From an uncultured Acetatifactor sp. (GTDB taxonomy: Bacteria > Bacillota > Clostridia > Lachnospirales > Lachnospiraceae): 64,000 nucleotides of DNA. The DNA is taken from NCBI GenBank assembly GCA_910584375.1, contig CAJUAH010000002.1:186001-250000 (forward strand), read 5' to 3'. The position numbers and the translations under genes were made by a program. Shown piece after piece: positions 1 to 7,154 of this stretch (position 1 is the stretch's first letter; each line of letters starts with the position of its first letter). The notes beneath the pieces are model-generated. The model worked only from the letters and a program-made list of their open reading frames with translations, was not told the DNA's origin and searched no databases.

Positions 1-377
1 TAATAACGGACAAGCACTTCCCGGTAAATCCCGGCCAGACGGGCCAGTTCCCCTCTTATCTCCTCCGCCTCCTCGGTGCGCTCCAGACGCCGCAGCTGCT
101 CATCCTCTTCCTGCATCTGCTCCCAGTGCTGCTCATACAGGGCGTCAAAGCTGACCGTGGGACGCCGGTATTTCTGCCGGAGAAAATCATAGTATTTCCT
201 GTGCAGCACCCCTTTCAGCCAGGCTCCGGGATCCCAGATCTCTTTGCCCTGTTCTATGGCCAGCAGCGCCGCCAGCATGGTCTCCTGCACCAGATCCTCC
301 GCGTCCGTCCCGCCCGCCTTATACATCGCCGTCCGCAGCAGGTCCTCCGCATATCTGCTCAAGTCTTCTTTGTTCAT
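1..377 (-). CDS. ECF-type RNA polymerase sigma factor, 3' end cut by window edge
   Basis: About 125 residues are visible, starting MNKEDLSRYAEDLL. The sigma-70 region 2 signature DAEDLVQETMLAAL is at residues 26-39, followed by an AWLKGVLHRKYYDFLR stretch that fits region 2.4. The last visible residues, YREVLVRYY, look like the start of region 4 (the usual 'R.VL.LRY' pattern). The ATG at 377 follows a purine-rich AGAGGAAACGG. The C-terminal helix-turn-helix that reads the -35 element lies outside the window, as would any anti-sigma partner. The stretch from 378 to 509 shows no gene. Family assignment is secure; the regulon cannot be inferred. Confidence 0.88.
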   Translation of the reverse strand, partial: MNKEDLSRYAEDLLRTAMYKAGGTDAEDLVQETMLAALLAIEQGKEIWDPGAWLKGVLHRKYYDFLRQKYRRPTVSFDALYEQHWEQMQEEDEQLRRLERTEEAEEIRGELARLAGIYREVLVRY

Positions 378-509
378 AGTTTCCGTTTCCTCTGTGCATG
401 TAGCCGCAGGTTACCGTATCCCTGCTTTATGAAAGCTTTCACTATATAGTCGCATAAAAAATATGCCGGTTTGCCGTTTTCATATTATTTTTTTGTTTTT
501 TCCATATCC

Positions 510-1853
510 CTATCCTCTCCTGTTGGAGCGCCTCCATATTTTCCTCTTCTGCGCCTCCTTGACCAGCATATCCCGGAAATCGGGATGGGCGATGGAGATC
601 AGAGCCTCCGCACGCTCCCAGGTGGAACGCCCCTCCAGATTGATCACGCCGTATTCCGTGGCCAGAAAATATACCTGGCTGCGGGGAGAGGTGACGATAT
701 CCCCGTCAAACTGGGGCTTGATCCGGGAGTGCTTTACCCCATGGCGGTCCGTATGCACCGAGCTCATGCAGATAAATGCCTTGCCGCCACGGGAGGCGGA
801 AGCGCCGATCAGAAAATCCAGCTGCCCTCCCGTGCCGCTGATCTGTCTGGCCCCGGCGCTCTCCGCCGCCACCTGCCCGTACAGATCCACCGCCACACAG
901 CTGTTGATGGACACCATATTGTCGATCTGGGCGATGACACTGGGACGGTTCACATACTCCAGCGGATAGGCCGCCACGCCGTGGTTGTCGTCCAGCCATT
1001 CGTACAGCTCCAGACTGCCCAGGGCGCAGCCGAAGACGCCTTTTCCCCGGTCAATGCTCTTCCTGCGGTTGGTCAGCTTGCCCGCCCGGTACATACTCAG
1101 GTAGGCGTCGGAACACAGCTCCGTGTGCATCCCCAGATCCTTTATGTCCGACCGGGCGATCAGCTCTCCCAGCGCATTGGGCATACTGCCGATACCCAGC
1201 TGTAAGGTGGCTCCATCCACGATATAGGGGATGATATGCTCGGCGATCCGCCTGTCCACCTCCCGGGGCACAAAAGGTTTGCTGCTCTCAAAGGGGGCAT
1301 GGCTCCCCTCCACGATATAGTCCACCTCAGAGATATGGATGCACTCATCATAGCCGCCGTGAATCTTGGGCATATGCTCGTTGACCTCCACGATCACAAT
1401 ATCCGCCATCCGGGCGATGGGCGCCGCCACCCCGGTGTTGACTGAAAAGTTGAAATATCCGTGCTTGTCCATTGGCGATACGCTGACCATGACCACATTC
1501 ACATCCAGGAAAAATTCATAGTAGGCCGCATTGTTGTGGAAAACCATGGGAATGTAATAGCAAAGCCCCCGGTCACAGAGTTTCCGCTCATAGGAGGAGC
1601 AGTGCCAGCTATGATAGGTGAAATGCTCCTGGCTCTCGTCGCACTCCGCCACATGGATGGGGCCGTCGATCAGATTGCCCCGGATCTTCACGTCCCGCAG
1701 TTCGTCCCGGCGGGCCGCCAGAGCCTGATCCAGCAGCACCGGCTTGCCCAGACAACTGGTATAGTCCACCCAGTCCCCGCTCTTTACCACTGCCGCGGCC
1801 TCCTGGGGCGTGCGCAGCTTGCGTCGGTATTCCTTCATAAAATCCTGCACCAT
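510..1853 (-). CDS. Acetyl-CoA hydrolase/transferase family CoA-transferase (butyryl-CoA:acetate or 4-hydroxybutyrate type)
   Basis: A 447-residue cytoplasmic enzyme of the family that moves CoA between a carboxylate and an acyl-CoA through a glutamyl-CoA intermediate. Visible marks are QLGIGSMPNAL (218-228), GMHTELCSDAY with the expected catalytic Glu at 245, and GTGGQLDF (340-347), which lies in the CoA-binding part. Length fits the family (430-450). The start follows AAAGGAGGATGGT. In Clostridia this family includes butyryl-CoA:acetate CoA-transferase, 4-hydroxybutyrate CoA-transferase and succinyl/propionyl variants; residue-level choice between them cannot be made by eye. No butyrate or 4-hydroxybutyrate pathway gene sits beside it. 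It lies 89 bp downstream of truA and may be co-transcribed. Confidence 0.85.
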   Translation of the reverse strand: MVQDFMKEYRRKLRTPQEAAAVVKSGDWVDYTSCLGKPVLLDQALAARRDELRDVKIRGNLIDGPIHVAECDESQEHFTYHSWHCSSYERKLCDRGLCYYIPMVFHNNAAYYEFFLDVNVVMVSVSPMDKHGYFNFSVNTGVAAPIARMADIVIVEVNEHMPKIHGGYDECIHISEVDYIVEGSHAPFESSKPFVPREVDRRIAEHIIPYIVDGATLQLGIGSMPNALGELIARSDIKDLGMHTELCSDAYLSMYRAGKLTNRRKSIDRGKGVFGCALGSLELYEWLDDNHGVAAYPLEYVNRPSVIAQIDNMVSINSCVAVDLYGQVAAESAGARQISGTGGQLDFLIGASASRGGKAFICMSSVHTDRHGVKHSRIKPQFDGDIVTSPRSQVYFLATEYGVINLEGRSTWERAEALISIAHPDFRDMLVKEAQKRKIWRRSNRRG

Positions 1854-1942
1854 ACCATCCTCCTTTTCCGCATTCCGGACTCTGCCCGTCGAAAGTCCTC
1901 TTTCCCACAGCCACTTCTTCCAGCAGCCTGTCTGTTATGTAC

Positions 1943-2683
1943 TCAGTCATAGTCAACCTGCATCAGACACAGGCCCTGGGCCGGGGCCGTGGGGCCTGCC
2001 TTTTGGCGCTCCGAAGACGTAAGCGCCTCCCGCACCTGCTCCAGACCCATATGTCCCCATCCCACTTCCAGCAGTGTACCCACCAGAATCCGTACCATAT
2101 TCTGTAAAAATCCCGTGCCATGGAAAGTAAAACGAATATAGTCTCCCTCCCGCTCTATATCGATCCGGTCCACCAGCCGCACCGTGGACTTTTTCATCCG
2201 GGGATTCACACAGAAGTTGCGAAAGTCATGCTCCCCCTTTAGAATCTCCGCCGCCTCCCGCATACTGTCCATATCCGGCGTCTCCTCCAGCACATACACA
2301 TATTTGCGGTCAAAGACCGGCTTAACCGGACCGTCAAAACAGGTATAACGGTATGTTTTCCCCAACGCATTGTATCTTGCGTGAAATCTGGCCCCTGCCA
2401 CCCTTACCTCTCTGACCCCTATATCCTCCGGAAGATAGCGGTTTAAATAATCCCGAATTTCTTCGGGGGTGAGCTCTGCGTCCAGTTCCGCATTGGCCAC
2501 CATACCCCGGGCATGGACTCCGGCATCTGTGCGCCCTGCGCCGATGATCTCCACCGGCCGTCCGCACATCCGCTCCAGCACCGCCTCCAGCTTGCCCTGA
2601 ACCGTGTCGTGATCCGGCTGCCTCTGCCAGCCGTAATATCTGCTGCCGTCATACATTATGATAAACCTGTAATTCTGTTTCAT
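1943..2683 (-). CDS. truA: tRNA pseudouridine(38-40) synthase TruA
   Basis: Isomerises uridines 38-40 in the anticodon arm of tRNAs. The 246-residue length is typical. The catalytic motif GAGRTDAGVHA is at 48-58 with nucleophile Asp53. Other family blocks are YDGSRYYGWQRQ near the N-terminus and FTFHGTGFLQNMVRILVGTL near the C-terminus. The ATG follows GGGGTATAAGG. It is flanked by the FUSC-type exporter (43 bp upstream) and the CoA-transferase downstream; no functional link is evident. Confidence 0.97.
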   Translation of the reverse strand: MKQNYRFIIMYDGSRYYGWQRQPDHDTVQGKLEAVLERMCGRPVEIIGAGRTDAGVHARGMVANAELDAELTPEEIRDYLNRYLPEDIGVREVRVAGARFHARYNALGKTYRYTCFDGPVKPVFDRKYVYVLEETPDMDSMREAAEILKGEHDFRNFCVNPRMKKSTVRLVDRIDIEREGDYIRFTFHGTGFLQNMVRILVGTLLEVGWGHMGLEQVREALTSSERQKAGPTAPAQGLCLMQVDYD

Positions 2684-2726
2684 CCTTATACCCCTCGCAT
2701 ATCATATCGCAAGCCCGCGTATTATC

Positions 2727-3803
2727 TTACCTCTGACTCTCTCTGATAAACTGCCTTTTGACTTTTAACAGCTCCTCCATCTGCCTGAGAACATAATACA
2801 GTACTGCGCGCGCCTCAAATTCTTCCCTGCTCCGGGGCAGAGGCTGCGTCTGCATATCCGCAAACAGCTCTTCCATCTTTGCAAGCAGGCCCTCCACATT
2901 GTTGTAACGGTGATATTCCTGCCGAACCTGCTCGAGAAGCCCCGCCACCTGCCGGGCCTGACAGGGCAGATAAGAAAGCCCCCGGATATTTTCATGGATC
3001 GACCGCAGGATCACCGCCTGACGCTGACGCATACGCACATAATCCAATTCGTAGGTGTCCCGTGAAAACGGAGTGTTGCCGTAGTTTTCCACCGCACAGT
3101 CCTCCGCCTGGCGCAGCGCCTGCAGCAGTTCCTGTTCCTGAGTCTGCCACGGCTCCCGGCTCTGCAACTGGCCAGCTCCAGGCCCCTGCCACGGCTCCCG
3201 GCTCTGCAACCGGCCTGCTCCTGGATCCTGCCGCGGCTCCGCACTGCCGTCATTCTCCCTGTCCGAACCCGCCTCTCCCGCAAGCTGTCGGGCCATCTGC
3301 CCCAATATCTCCTTGATCAGCCCGTCCACCCGATCCGAGAACCGGGTAAACTGCTCCCCGCGGCTGCGCAGATGAAGATTAAACAGGATTCCGAAACCCG
3401 TTCCCACAATAAACAGTAACACTTCATTGCTCAGCAGGGGCCAAAAGCAACCCTGTATCAGAAAATGACTCACCAGCACGGAGTCCATGGCAATGGCCTC
3501 CTGCCACCTCACGGTCAGACACAGCAGGACAAACAAAAGCAGAAAAACTCCAAAGGCCCACACCGTATACCCCAGCGCCTCATAACAGACTCCCGCCAGC
3601 AAAAGAGCGCACAGAAATGCCAGCGCTCTTTTTCCTGCCGTTTTTAAAGTCTCCAGCTTGGTGCCCTGGATACTGAGGATCGTGATGATCCCCGCCGTAG
3701 TGGAATTCGCAAGCCCCAGAGCCTGCGCCAGGGCGATGGCCAGCACCGCCGCCAGCGCGATCTTCAGGCTCTTCGTCAGTTTTGCCAGCCAGCTAACTTT
3801 CAT
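2727..3803 (-). CDS. FUSC/aromatic acid exporter (ArAE) family membrane protein
   Basis: A 358-residue membrane protein starting MKVSWLAKLTKSLKIALAAV. The first ~150 residues hold several hydrophobic helices in the ArAE_1 arrangement (ALAAVLAIALAQALGL, then a GIITILSIQGTKLETLKTAGKRA segment, then three more helices). The rest is a cytosolic helical domain ending in LLKVKRQFIRESQR. A repetitive Gln/Pro/Gly-rich linker at roughly residues 187-230 interrupts the soluble part. I chose the start at 3803 because upstream codons in this frame lie inside the preceding gene. The two genes overlap by 11 bp, so translation is probably coupled to the HTH/FliG-like regulator. Substrate unknown; the family moves aromatic acids or related anions. 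Confidence 0.82.
   Translation of the reverse strand: MKVSWLAKLTKSLKIALAAVLAIALAQALGLANSTTAGIITILSIQGTKLETLKTAGKRALAFLCALLLAGVCYEALGYTVWAFGVFLLLFVLLCLTVRWQEAIAMDSVLVSHFLIQGCFWPLLSNEVLLFIVGTGFGILFNLHLRSRGEQFTRFSDRVDGLIKEILGQMARQLAGEAGSDRENDGSAEPRQDPGAGRLQSREPWQGPGAGQLQSREPWQTQEQELLQALRQAEDCAVENYGNTPFSRDTYELDYVRMRQRQAVILRSIHENIRGLSYLPCQARQVAGLLEQVRQEYHRYNNVEGLLAKMEELFADMQTQPLPRSREEFEARAVLYYVLRQMEELLKVKRQFIRESQR
3144..3240. repeat. 42-bp tandem repeat inside the exporter gene
   Basis: Two full 42-bp units (3144-3185 and 3186-3227) and a partial third (3228-3240), in frame, encode a REPWQGPGAGQLQS-like 14-residue repeat in the cytosolic linker. Unit length is a multiple of three, so copy changes would lengthen the linker without breaking the frame. 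Confidence 0.85.
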
Positions 3804-4734
3804 GTACCGTCCCCTTTTGCTTCTCCTGACAGCGTTTCCGGATCTCCAGTACCTTCCTCTGGGCCGCCAGTATCTCCTCCTCCGTTCCCTGCCAGTTGTC
3901 GATATCTTCCCCGATGAACGCCAACATCCGATCCGAGAGGTTGGAGAGGAAACGCATTGCCACCGCTCCCGAAACGCCGCGCATGGCTGCCGTAAATTCA
4001 CGGATCTCCAGATTGCGCAAAATGGTCTGTATCTCAAAATCTCCCAGCCCCGCCAACGGTTCCAGCAGGCCGGTGTCTCCCGCATAAGGCTCTTTATACC
4101 GCGCCAGAATATCCTCTCTGGTGCGCTGCCTGTCCCTGTCCACCGCCATTTTTTCCCAATAATCCATGCCTATATAAGACGCGACGATCTCCTTTACCCT
4201 ATCCAGAGGTTCCCCAGATACGATGGCCTCCAAAGCCGCCGTCACCATAGCCCCCTCCGCCTGCTCTGCAGGCAGCGTTTCCGCGTAATTGCGCAGCAGT
4301 TCCATGATTCTGCCCACCTCTGTATGTCTCTCAAACGCCTGCAAAATATAGCGTATGGCAAAAGGTAAAAATGCGCTGTCCCCCTGTAAATTATCCGTCT
4401 CTTCCTCCAGCGCCAGCAAACCCTTTTTTCTGCTGACCTCGCTGCACCGCAGCAGATCGTCGGCTATGGCGATCAGGCGTACCTTTTCCTCGTCATATAT
4501 CCCCATCTGCCCCATCTGCTCCTGCCTGCGCCCCACCAATTCGTCGATGCTGCAGTCGAAATGATCGGCCAGCATCCACAGCAGTTCCACTCCGGGTACC
4601 GCGATATCCCTCTCCCACTTGGATACCGCCGCCGGGCTCACGCACAGCGCCTCCGCCAACTGCTCCTGGGTCAGTCCCTTGGCTCTCCTGAGCAGACTGA
4701 TCCTTTTTCCCATAAAGATCCTGTGATATTCCAT
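3793..4734 (-). CDS. XRE helix-turn-helix protein with MotA-loop-like middle and FliG C-terminal-like domain
   Basis: 313 residues, no membrane segment. Residues 7-67 are a classic XRE DNA-binding domain (LTQEQLAEALCVSPAAVSKWE). Residues 101-110 read SRKKGLLALE and 171-189 include IVSGEPLDRVKEIV; these match the cytoplasmic loop of the flagellar stator MotA, with Arg102 and Glu110 at the spacing of E. coli MotA Arg90 and Glu98. Residues 222-303 match the FliG C-terminal torque domain (LGDFEIQTILRNL, MRGVSGAVAMRFLSNLSDR, EEEILAAQRKVLEI). Residues Arg252, Arg269, Glu276 and Asp277 fall at FliG Lys264, Arg281, Asp288 and Asp289; FliG Arg297 is replaced by Glu285. The ATG at 4734 follows AAAGGAAAGGAG and lies downstream of a good promoter. 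The gene overlaps the exporter gene by 11 bp. No flagellar gene is in the window. The role is inferred to be regulation of the exporter; the MotA match is my reading and needs a profile search. Confidence 0.8.
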   Translation of the reverse strand: MEYHRIFMGKRISLLRRAKGLTQEQLAEALCVSPAAVSKWERDIAVPGVELLWMLADHFDCSIDELVGRRQEQMGQMGIYDEEKVRLIAIADDLLRCSEVSRKKGLLALEEETDNLQGDSAFLPFAIRYILQAFERHTEVGRIMELLRNYAETLPAEQAEGAMVTAALEAIVSGEPLDRVKEIVASYIGMDYWEKMAVDRDRQRTREDILARYKEPYAGDTGLLEPLAGLGDFEIQTILRNLEIREFTAAMRGVSGAVAMRFLSNLSDRMLAFIGEDIDNWQGTEEEILAAQRKVLEIRKRCQEKQKGTVHES

Positions 4735-4777
4735 ACCGAAACTCCTTTCCTTTTTCAGATTGTCCTTTCTGTTACTC

Positions 4778-4806
4778 AGCATAGCAGATACGCTTTTTCC
4801 GGTCAA
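4778..4806 (-). promoter_or_regulatory. Sigma-A promoter of the HTH/FliG-like regulator and exporter
   Basis: Minus strand -35 TTGACC (4801-4806), 17-bp spacer, -10 TATGCT (4778-4783). Transcription would begin near 4771, leaving a leader of about 37 nt to the ATG at 4734. This supports the shorter protein start. Confidence 0.65.
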
Positions 4807-4828
4807 AGGATAGGAAGTCGATTTTCCT

Positions 4829-5884
4829 CTACCGCAGGTTCTGCACCCGGATCTGTTCCTCCCGGATCACGGGATAGGAGATCAGCTCTGATGCGTCCAG
4901 ATTTTCCAACCCCATGTCCACAGCCGTGATCTGATGGTTGTCATAAGTGGTATAGTAGTAAATACCCTTGTCCGCATTGCAGCAGCAGGTGTAGATCGTG
5001 ATCTCATATTTTCTTCTTTCCCGCATATCGCCGAGTTTGTCGGCGGTATTGTCGCAATCGGTATTCGGATCGGAATCCTCAAACTTTCCCGTTCCCACCT
5101 CGCAGCACCCACGCTGCTGGTCAACGGCTCCCAGAATATGGAAAAACTGGCTGACGCTCTCCGGCTCGCTGTCTCCGGACAGGGAATTCATCTTCACAAA
5201 GGCGGCCCTGACAAAGCGGGACTGGGAGGACAGATCCCCCGGTAGTCCCAGCGCCCCCATGCCCCGGCCGTAGATCCGCAGATCCAGCCGGTCCGAAAAG
5301 AGGTTACTCGGGTCTTTCGGCGACAGATGCATATAATTGTTCAACTGGAAGAGCTGGCGGTCAAAGGGCGGATTGTTGGTCAGAACGCCCACCGGATTTT
5401 CATAGATCCGGAGCCCCTCCCGCACCGATTCCACGACGACGGCCCCGCTGCGGTCGGCGATCATCCAATGCAGCTGCGCCGGAGAGAGCTTTTCATCAAA
5501 AGGCGTGTCCGTCAGATTGATCCTCTCGAGCCGGGTCCTTGCCTCCTTAAGCGTGGCGCATTGCCCCAGTATCCAGGGAATGAACTCAAAAGTCGCCACA
5601 TTGTCTCTGCCCGGCTGCTCTTTTCCGTATACCGCGTTTCCCACGAAATTCAGCCCCGCCATCCCCAGGCCCTTCTCGTTCACCGCCTCATAATACAGAG
5701 GGCAGTTCCCGGCAACATGCGCAATACCGATCATGGCATAGTGCCTGTCCATGGTATCCTGACGCCGGAAATCAAGCGGAAAGTTGCGGGGGGTTATGAC
5801 TACCTCCTCGCCGTAGGAAAAATCGTAATCCAGAGTGCGTCCGAAGTAAAAGTCCTTTGTCTGATAGGTTGCCGCTGTGCACAT
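4829..5884 (-). CDS. Choloylglycine hydrolase family protein (probable bile salt hydrolase)
   Basis: Ntn-hydrolase that cleaves the amide bond of glycine- or taurine-conjugated bile acids. The mature enzyme needs Cys2 exposed by Met removal; the start MCTAATY at 5884 supplies it, although an in-frame extension exists upstream. Expected active-site residues are present: Cys2, Arg16, Asp19, Asn79 (in MAGLNF), Asn170 (in VLTNN) and Arg223 (in SRFVRAAF). The blocks NEKGLGMAGLNF and KGIYYYTTYDNHQITAVDM are typical. At 351 residues it is longer than the usual 320-330 because of a ~23-residue acidic insertion at about 269-291, before KYEITIYT. No signal peptide, so cytoplasmic. It stands alone; a bile-acid importer is not adjacent. 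Penicillin V acylase activity is the main alternative, but the bile salt hydrolase reading is favoured by the overall motif match. Confidence 0.87.
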   Translation of the reverse strand: MCTAATYQTKDFYFGRTLDYDFSYGEEVVITPRNFPLDFRRQDTMDRHYAMIGIAHVAGNCPLYYEAVNEKGLGMAGLNFVGNAVYGKEQPGRDNVATFEFIPWILGQCATLKEARTRLERINLTDTPFDEKLSPAQLHWMIADRSGAVVVESVREGLRIYENPVGVLTNNPPFDRQLFQLNNYMHLSPKDPSNLFSDRLDLRIYGRGMGALGLPGDLSSQSRFVRAAFVKMNSLSGDSEPESVSQFFHILGAVDQQRGCCEVGTGKFEDSDPNTDCDNTADKLGDMRERRKYEITIYTCCCNADKGIYYYTTYDNHQITAVDMGLENLDASELISYPVIREEQIRVQNLR

Positions 5885-5958
5885 TTCTCTAACCCTCCTG
5901 CATCCCATTGAAATAAGAATATCCATATATAAATAGTAACACAAATACAGGGAAAATA

Positions 5959-6022
5959 AACCAACTTTCTTTATTTCAGCCAATCATTTCAGCCGATTTA
6001 CAGTAAATTTTCAACCAACTTT
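5959..6022. repeat. Paired direct repeats upstream of the bile salt hydrolase gene
   Basis: Two direct-repeat pairs lie in the leader region: AACCAACTTT at 5959-5968 and 6013-6022, and ATTTCAGCC at 5973-5981 and 5986-5994 (plus-strand sequence). They fall 75-140 bp upstream of the start codon. They could be regulator sites or chance repeats in AT-rich DNA. Confidence 0.35.
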
Positions 6023-6044
6023 ACGGTATAGCGCTCCATGATAC

Positions 6045-6087
6045 AGAAAAACCGTCCAGTTTTTTCTATAAACCCGACGGTTTTTCT
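6045..6087 (-). terminator. Stem-loop terminator after the MGMT-like gene
   Basis: Perfect 12-bp inverted repeat AGAAAAACCGTC / GACGGTTTTTCT (6045-6056 and 6076-6087) with a 19-nt loop. It lies 37 bp past the stop of the minus-strand gene at 6125, and the U-run is part of the 3' arm. Confidence 0.65.
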
Positions 6088-6124
6088 CATACAGTTCAAA
6101 TTTTCTGCGCATATCTTTTATTTA

Positions 6125-6622
6125 TCAGACGGCGGCTACTTCCTGTTTCAAATCAAAAAGAAAATTTTCATAGTCCTTTACATAGTACCGTACATTTTTG
6201 CGCCCTTTTTGAATAATGGTGTGTCCCTCTGCTTCTAATTTCTCTTTCTGTGTTTCAATACCATTTGGATATTTAGCATTCAGTTCTCCGTTCGCTTTTA
6301 AAGTTCTCCAATAAGGCGTTTCATCTTCGGAGCGCTGATAACTCGCCCATGCCACAATTGAAACAAAAATTCCTGCTGTAATCGGTTCTGTAAAATCTGC
6401 ACCGCTCAACTCCGCAAAGTATTCTCGTATTTTCCCAACAGTAATCACTTTACCATAAGGGATTTTTTTCATTACCTTGTCATAGTCGATTGGCGGGGCA
6501 AAATACATTTTACTCCCACCATATTTTTCAATGCTTTTCCGATCTGTAATGATTTGAATTTTAGGCATGTCCTTGTTATCATGCAGCATCGCATTAAAAT
6601 CTTTTTTATCTTCGTTTGCCAT
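6125..6622 (-). CDS. MGMT-family / alkyltransferase-like protein without the acceptor cysteine
   Basis: 165 residues. The C-terminal ~110 match the DNA-binding fold of O6-alkylguanine-DNA alkyltransferases: IPYGKVITVGKIREYF (54-69) for the helix-turn-helix entry and NGELNAKYPNGIETQKEKLEAEG (111-133) for the wing. Where alkyltransferases have PCHRV, this protein has PYWRTL (103-108), so it cannot accept an alkyl group on that residue. That resembles alkyltransferase-like proteins, which have Trp near this spot and flag alkylated guanine for excision repair. The start at 6622 follows AGGAGGTGACAGAA. Its role in DNA damage is inferred from the fold only. Confidence 0.75.
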   Translation of the reverse strand: MANEDKKDFNAMLHDNKDMPKIQIITDRKSIEKYGGSKMYFAPPIDYDKVMKKIPYGKVITVGKIREYFAELSGADFTEPITAGIFVSIVAWASYQRSEDETPYWRTLKANGELNAKYPNGIETQKEKLEAEGHTIIQKGRKNVRYYVKDYENFLFDLKQEVAAV

Positions 6623-6709
6623 TTCTGTCACCTCCTGCTTTAAGCATAGTCTGTTTATCATTCCCATGCAATGAGACTGTTTAAAAAAACAGGCAAATCC
6701 CGATTTATT

Positions 6710-7111
6710 TTACTCCCCCTTCACGATCTTGTCGCGATACGCTTTCCAGCTCTCAAATGATGTGGGTTCGCCCGGAAGAAAAAATTCTCCCGTGCTGCAG
6801 TCTATGAGCCGGGTATTCAAATCGGCAACCAAAAGGGCAAATACCTCTTTGGGCTCTCCGCCCCTGATAAGCAGCATGACCGATTCCGCCTCTTCCTCTT
6901 TGCCCACACTGAACTCAACGGACCATTTATCGCTGTCCAACTCCTGCCAGGACAGATCCTCACAGTTGCAGACCGCACCCAGCCTTGCCGCTATTTTCCT
7001 GATCTCGTCAGCGATTTCCGTCTGCCTGAACGGAATGATATTTTCGCTCTTGATCTCGTCCAGCGCCTCTCTGTTGCTTTTCGTCCGGATCATCACCACA
7101 TCCCAGCTCAT
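6710..7111 (-). CDS. Hypothetical protein, 133 residues
   Basis: I do not recognise this family with confidence. It starts MSWDVVMIRTK and is a soluble, acidic, mixed alpha/beta protein with no signal or membrane segment. The alternating pattern (WSVEFSVGKEEEAESVMLLIRGG, then VFALLVADLNTRLIDCSTGEFF) resembles small proteins that often act as immunity or partner proteins, but that is only an impression. It begins 43 bp after the TIR-DUF6273 gene on the same strand and is probably co-transcribed with it, so a link with that protein is plausible. Confidence 0.7.
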   Translation of the reverse strand: MSWDVVMIRTKSNREALDEIKSENIIPFRQTEIADEIRKIAARLGAVCNCEDLSWQELDSDKWSVEFSVGKEEEAESVMLLIRGGEPKEVFALLVADLNTRLIDCSTGEFFLPGEPTSFESWKAYRDKIVKGE

Positions 7112-7154
7112 AAGCCATTCCCTCCGACATGCCCTTTTCGGTTTCCAGAACAGT

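Noticed and set aside
1854..1942. Minus-strand reading of a second small protein between truA and the CoA-transferase
   Set aside because: The frame continues into the CoA-transferase gene in a wrong phase and has no separate family match.
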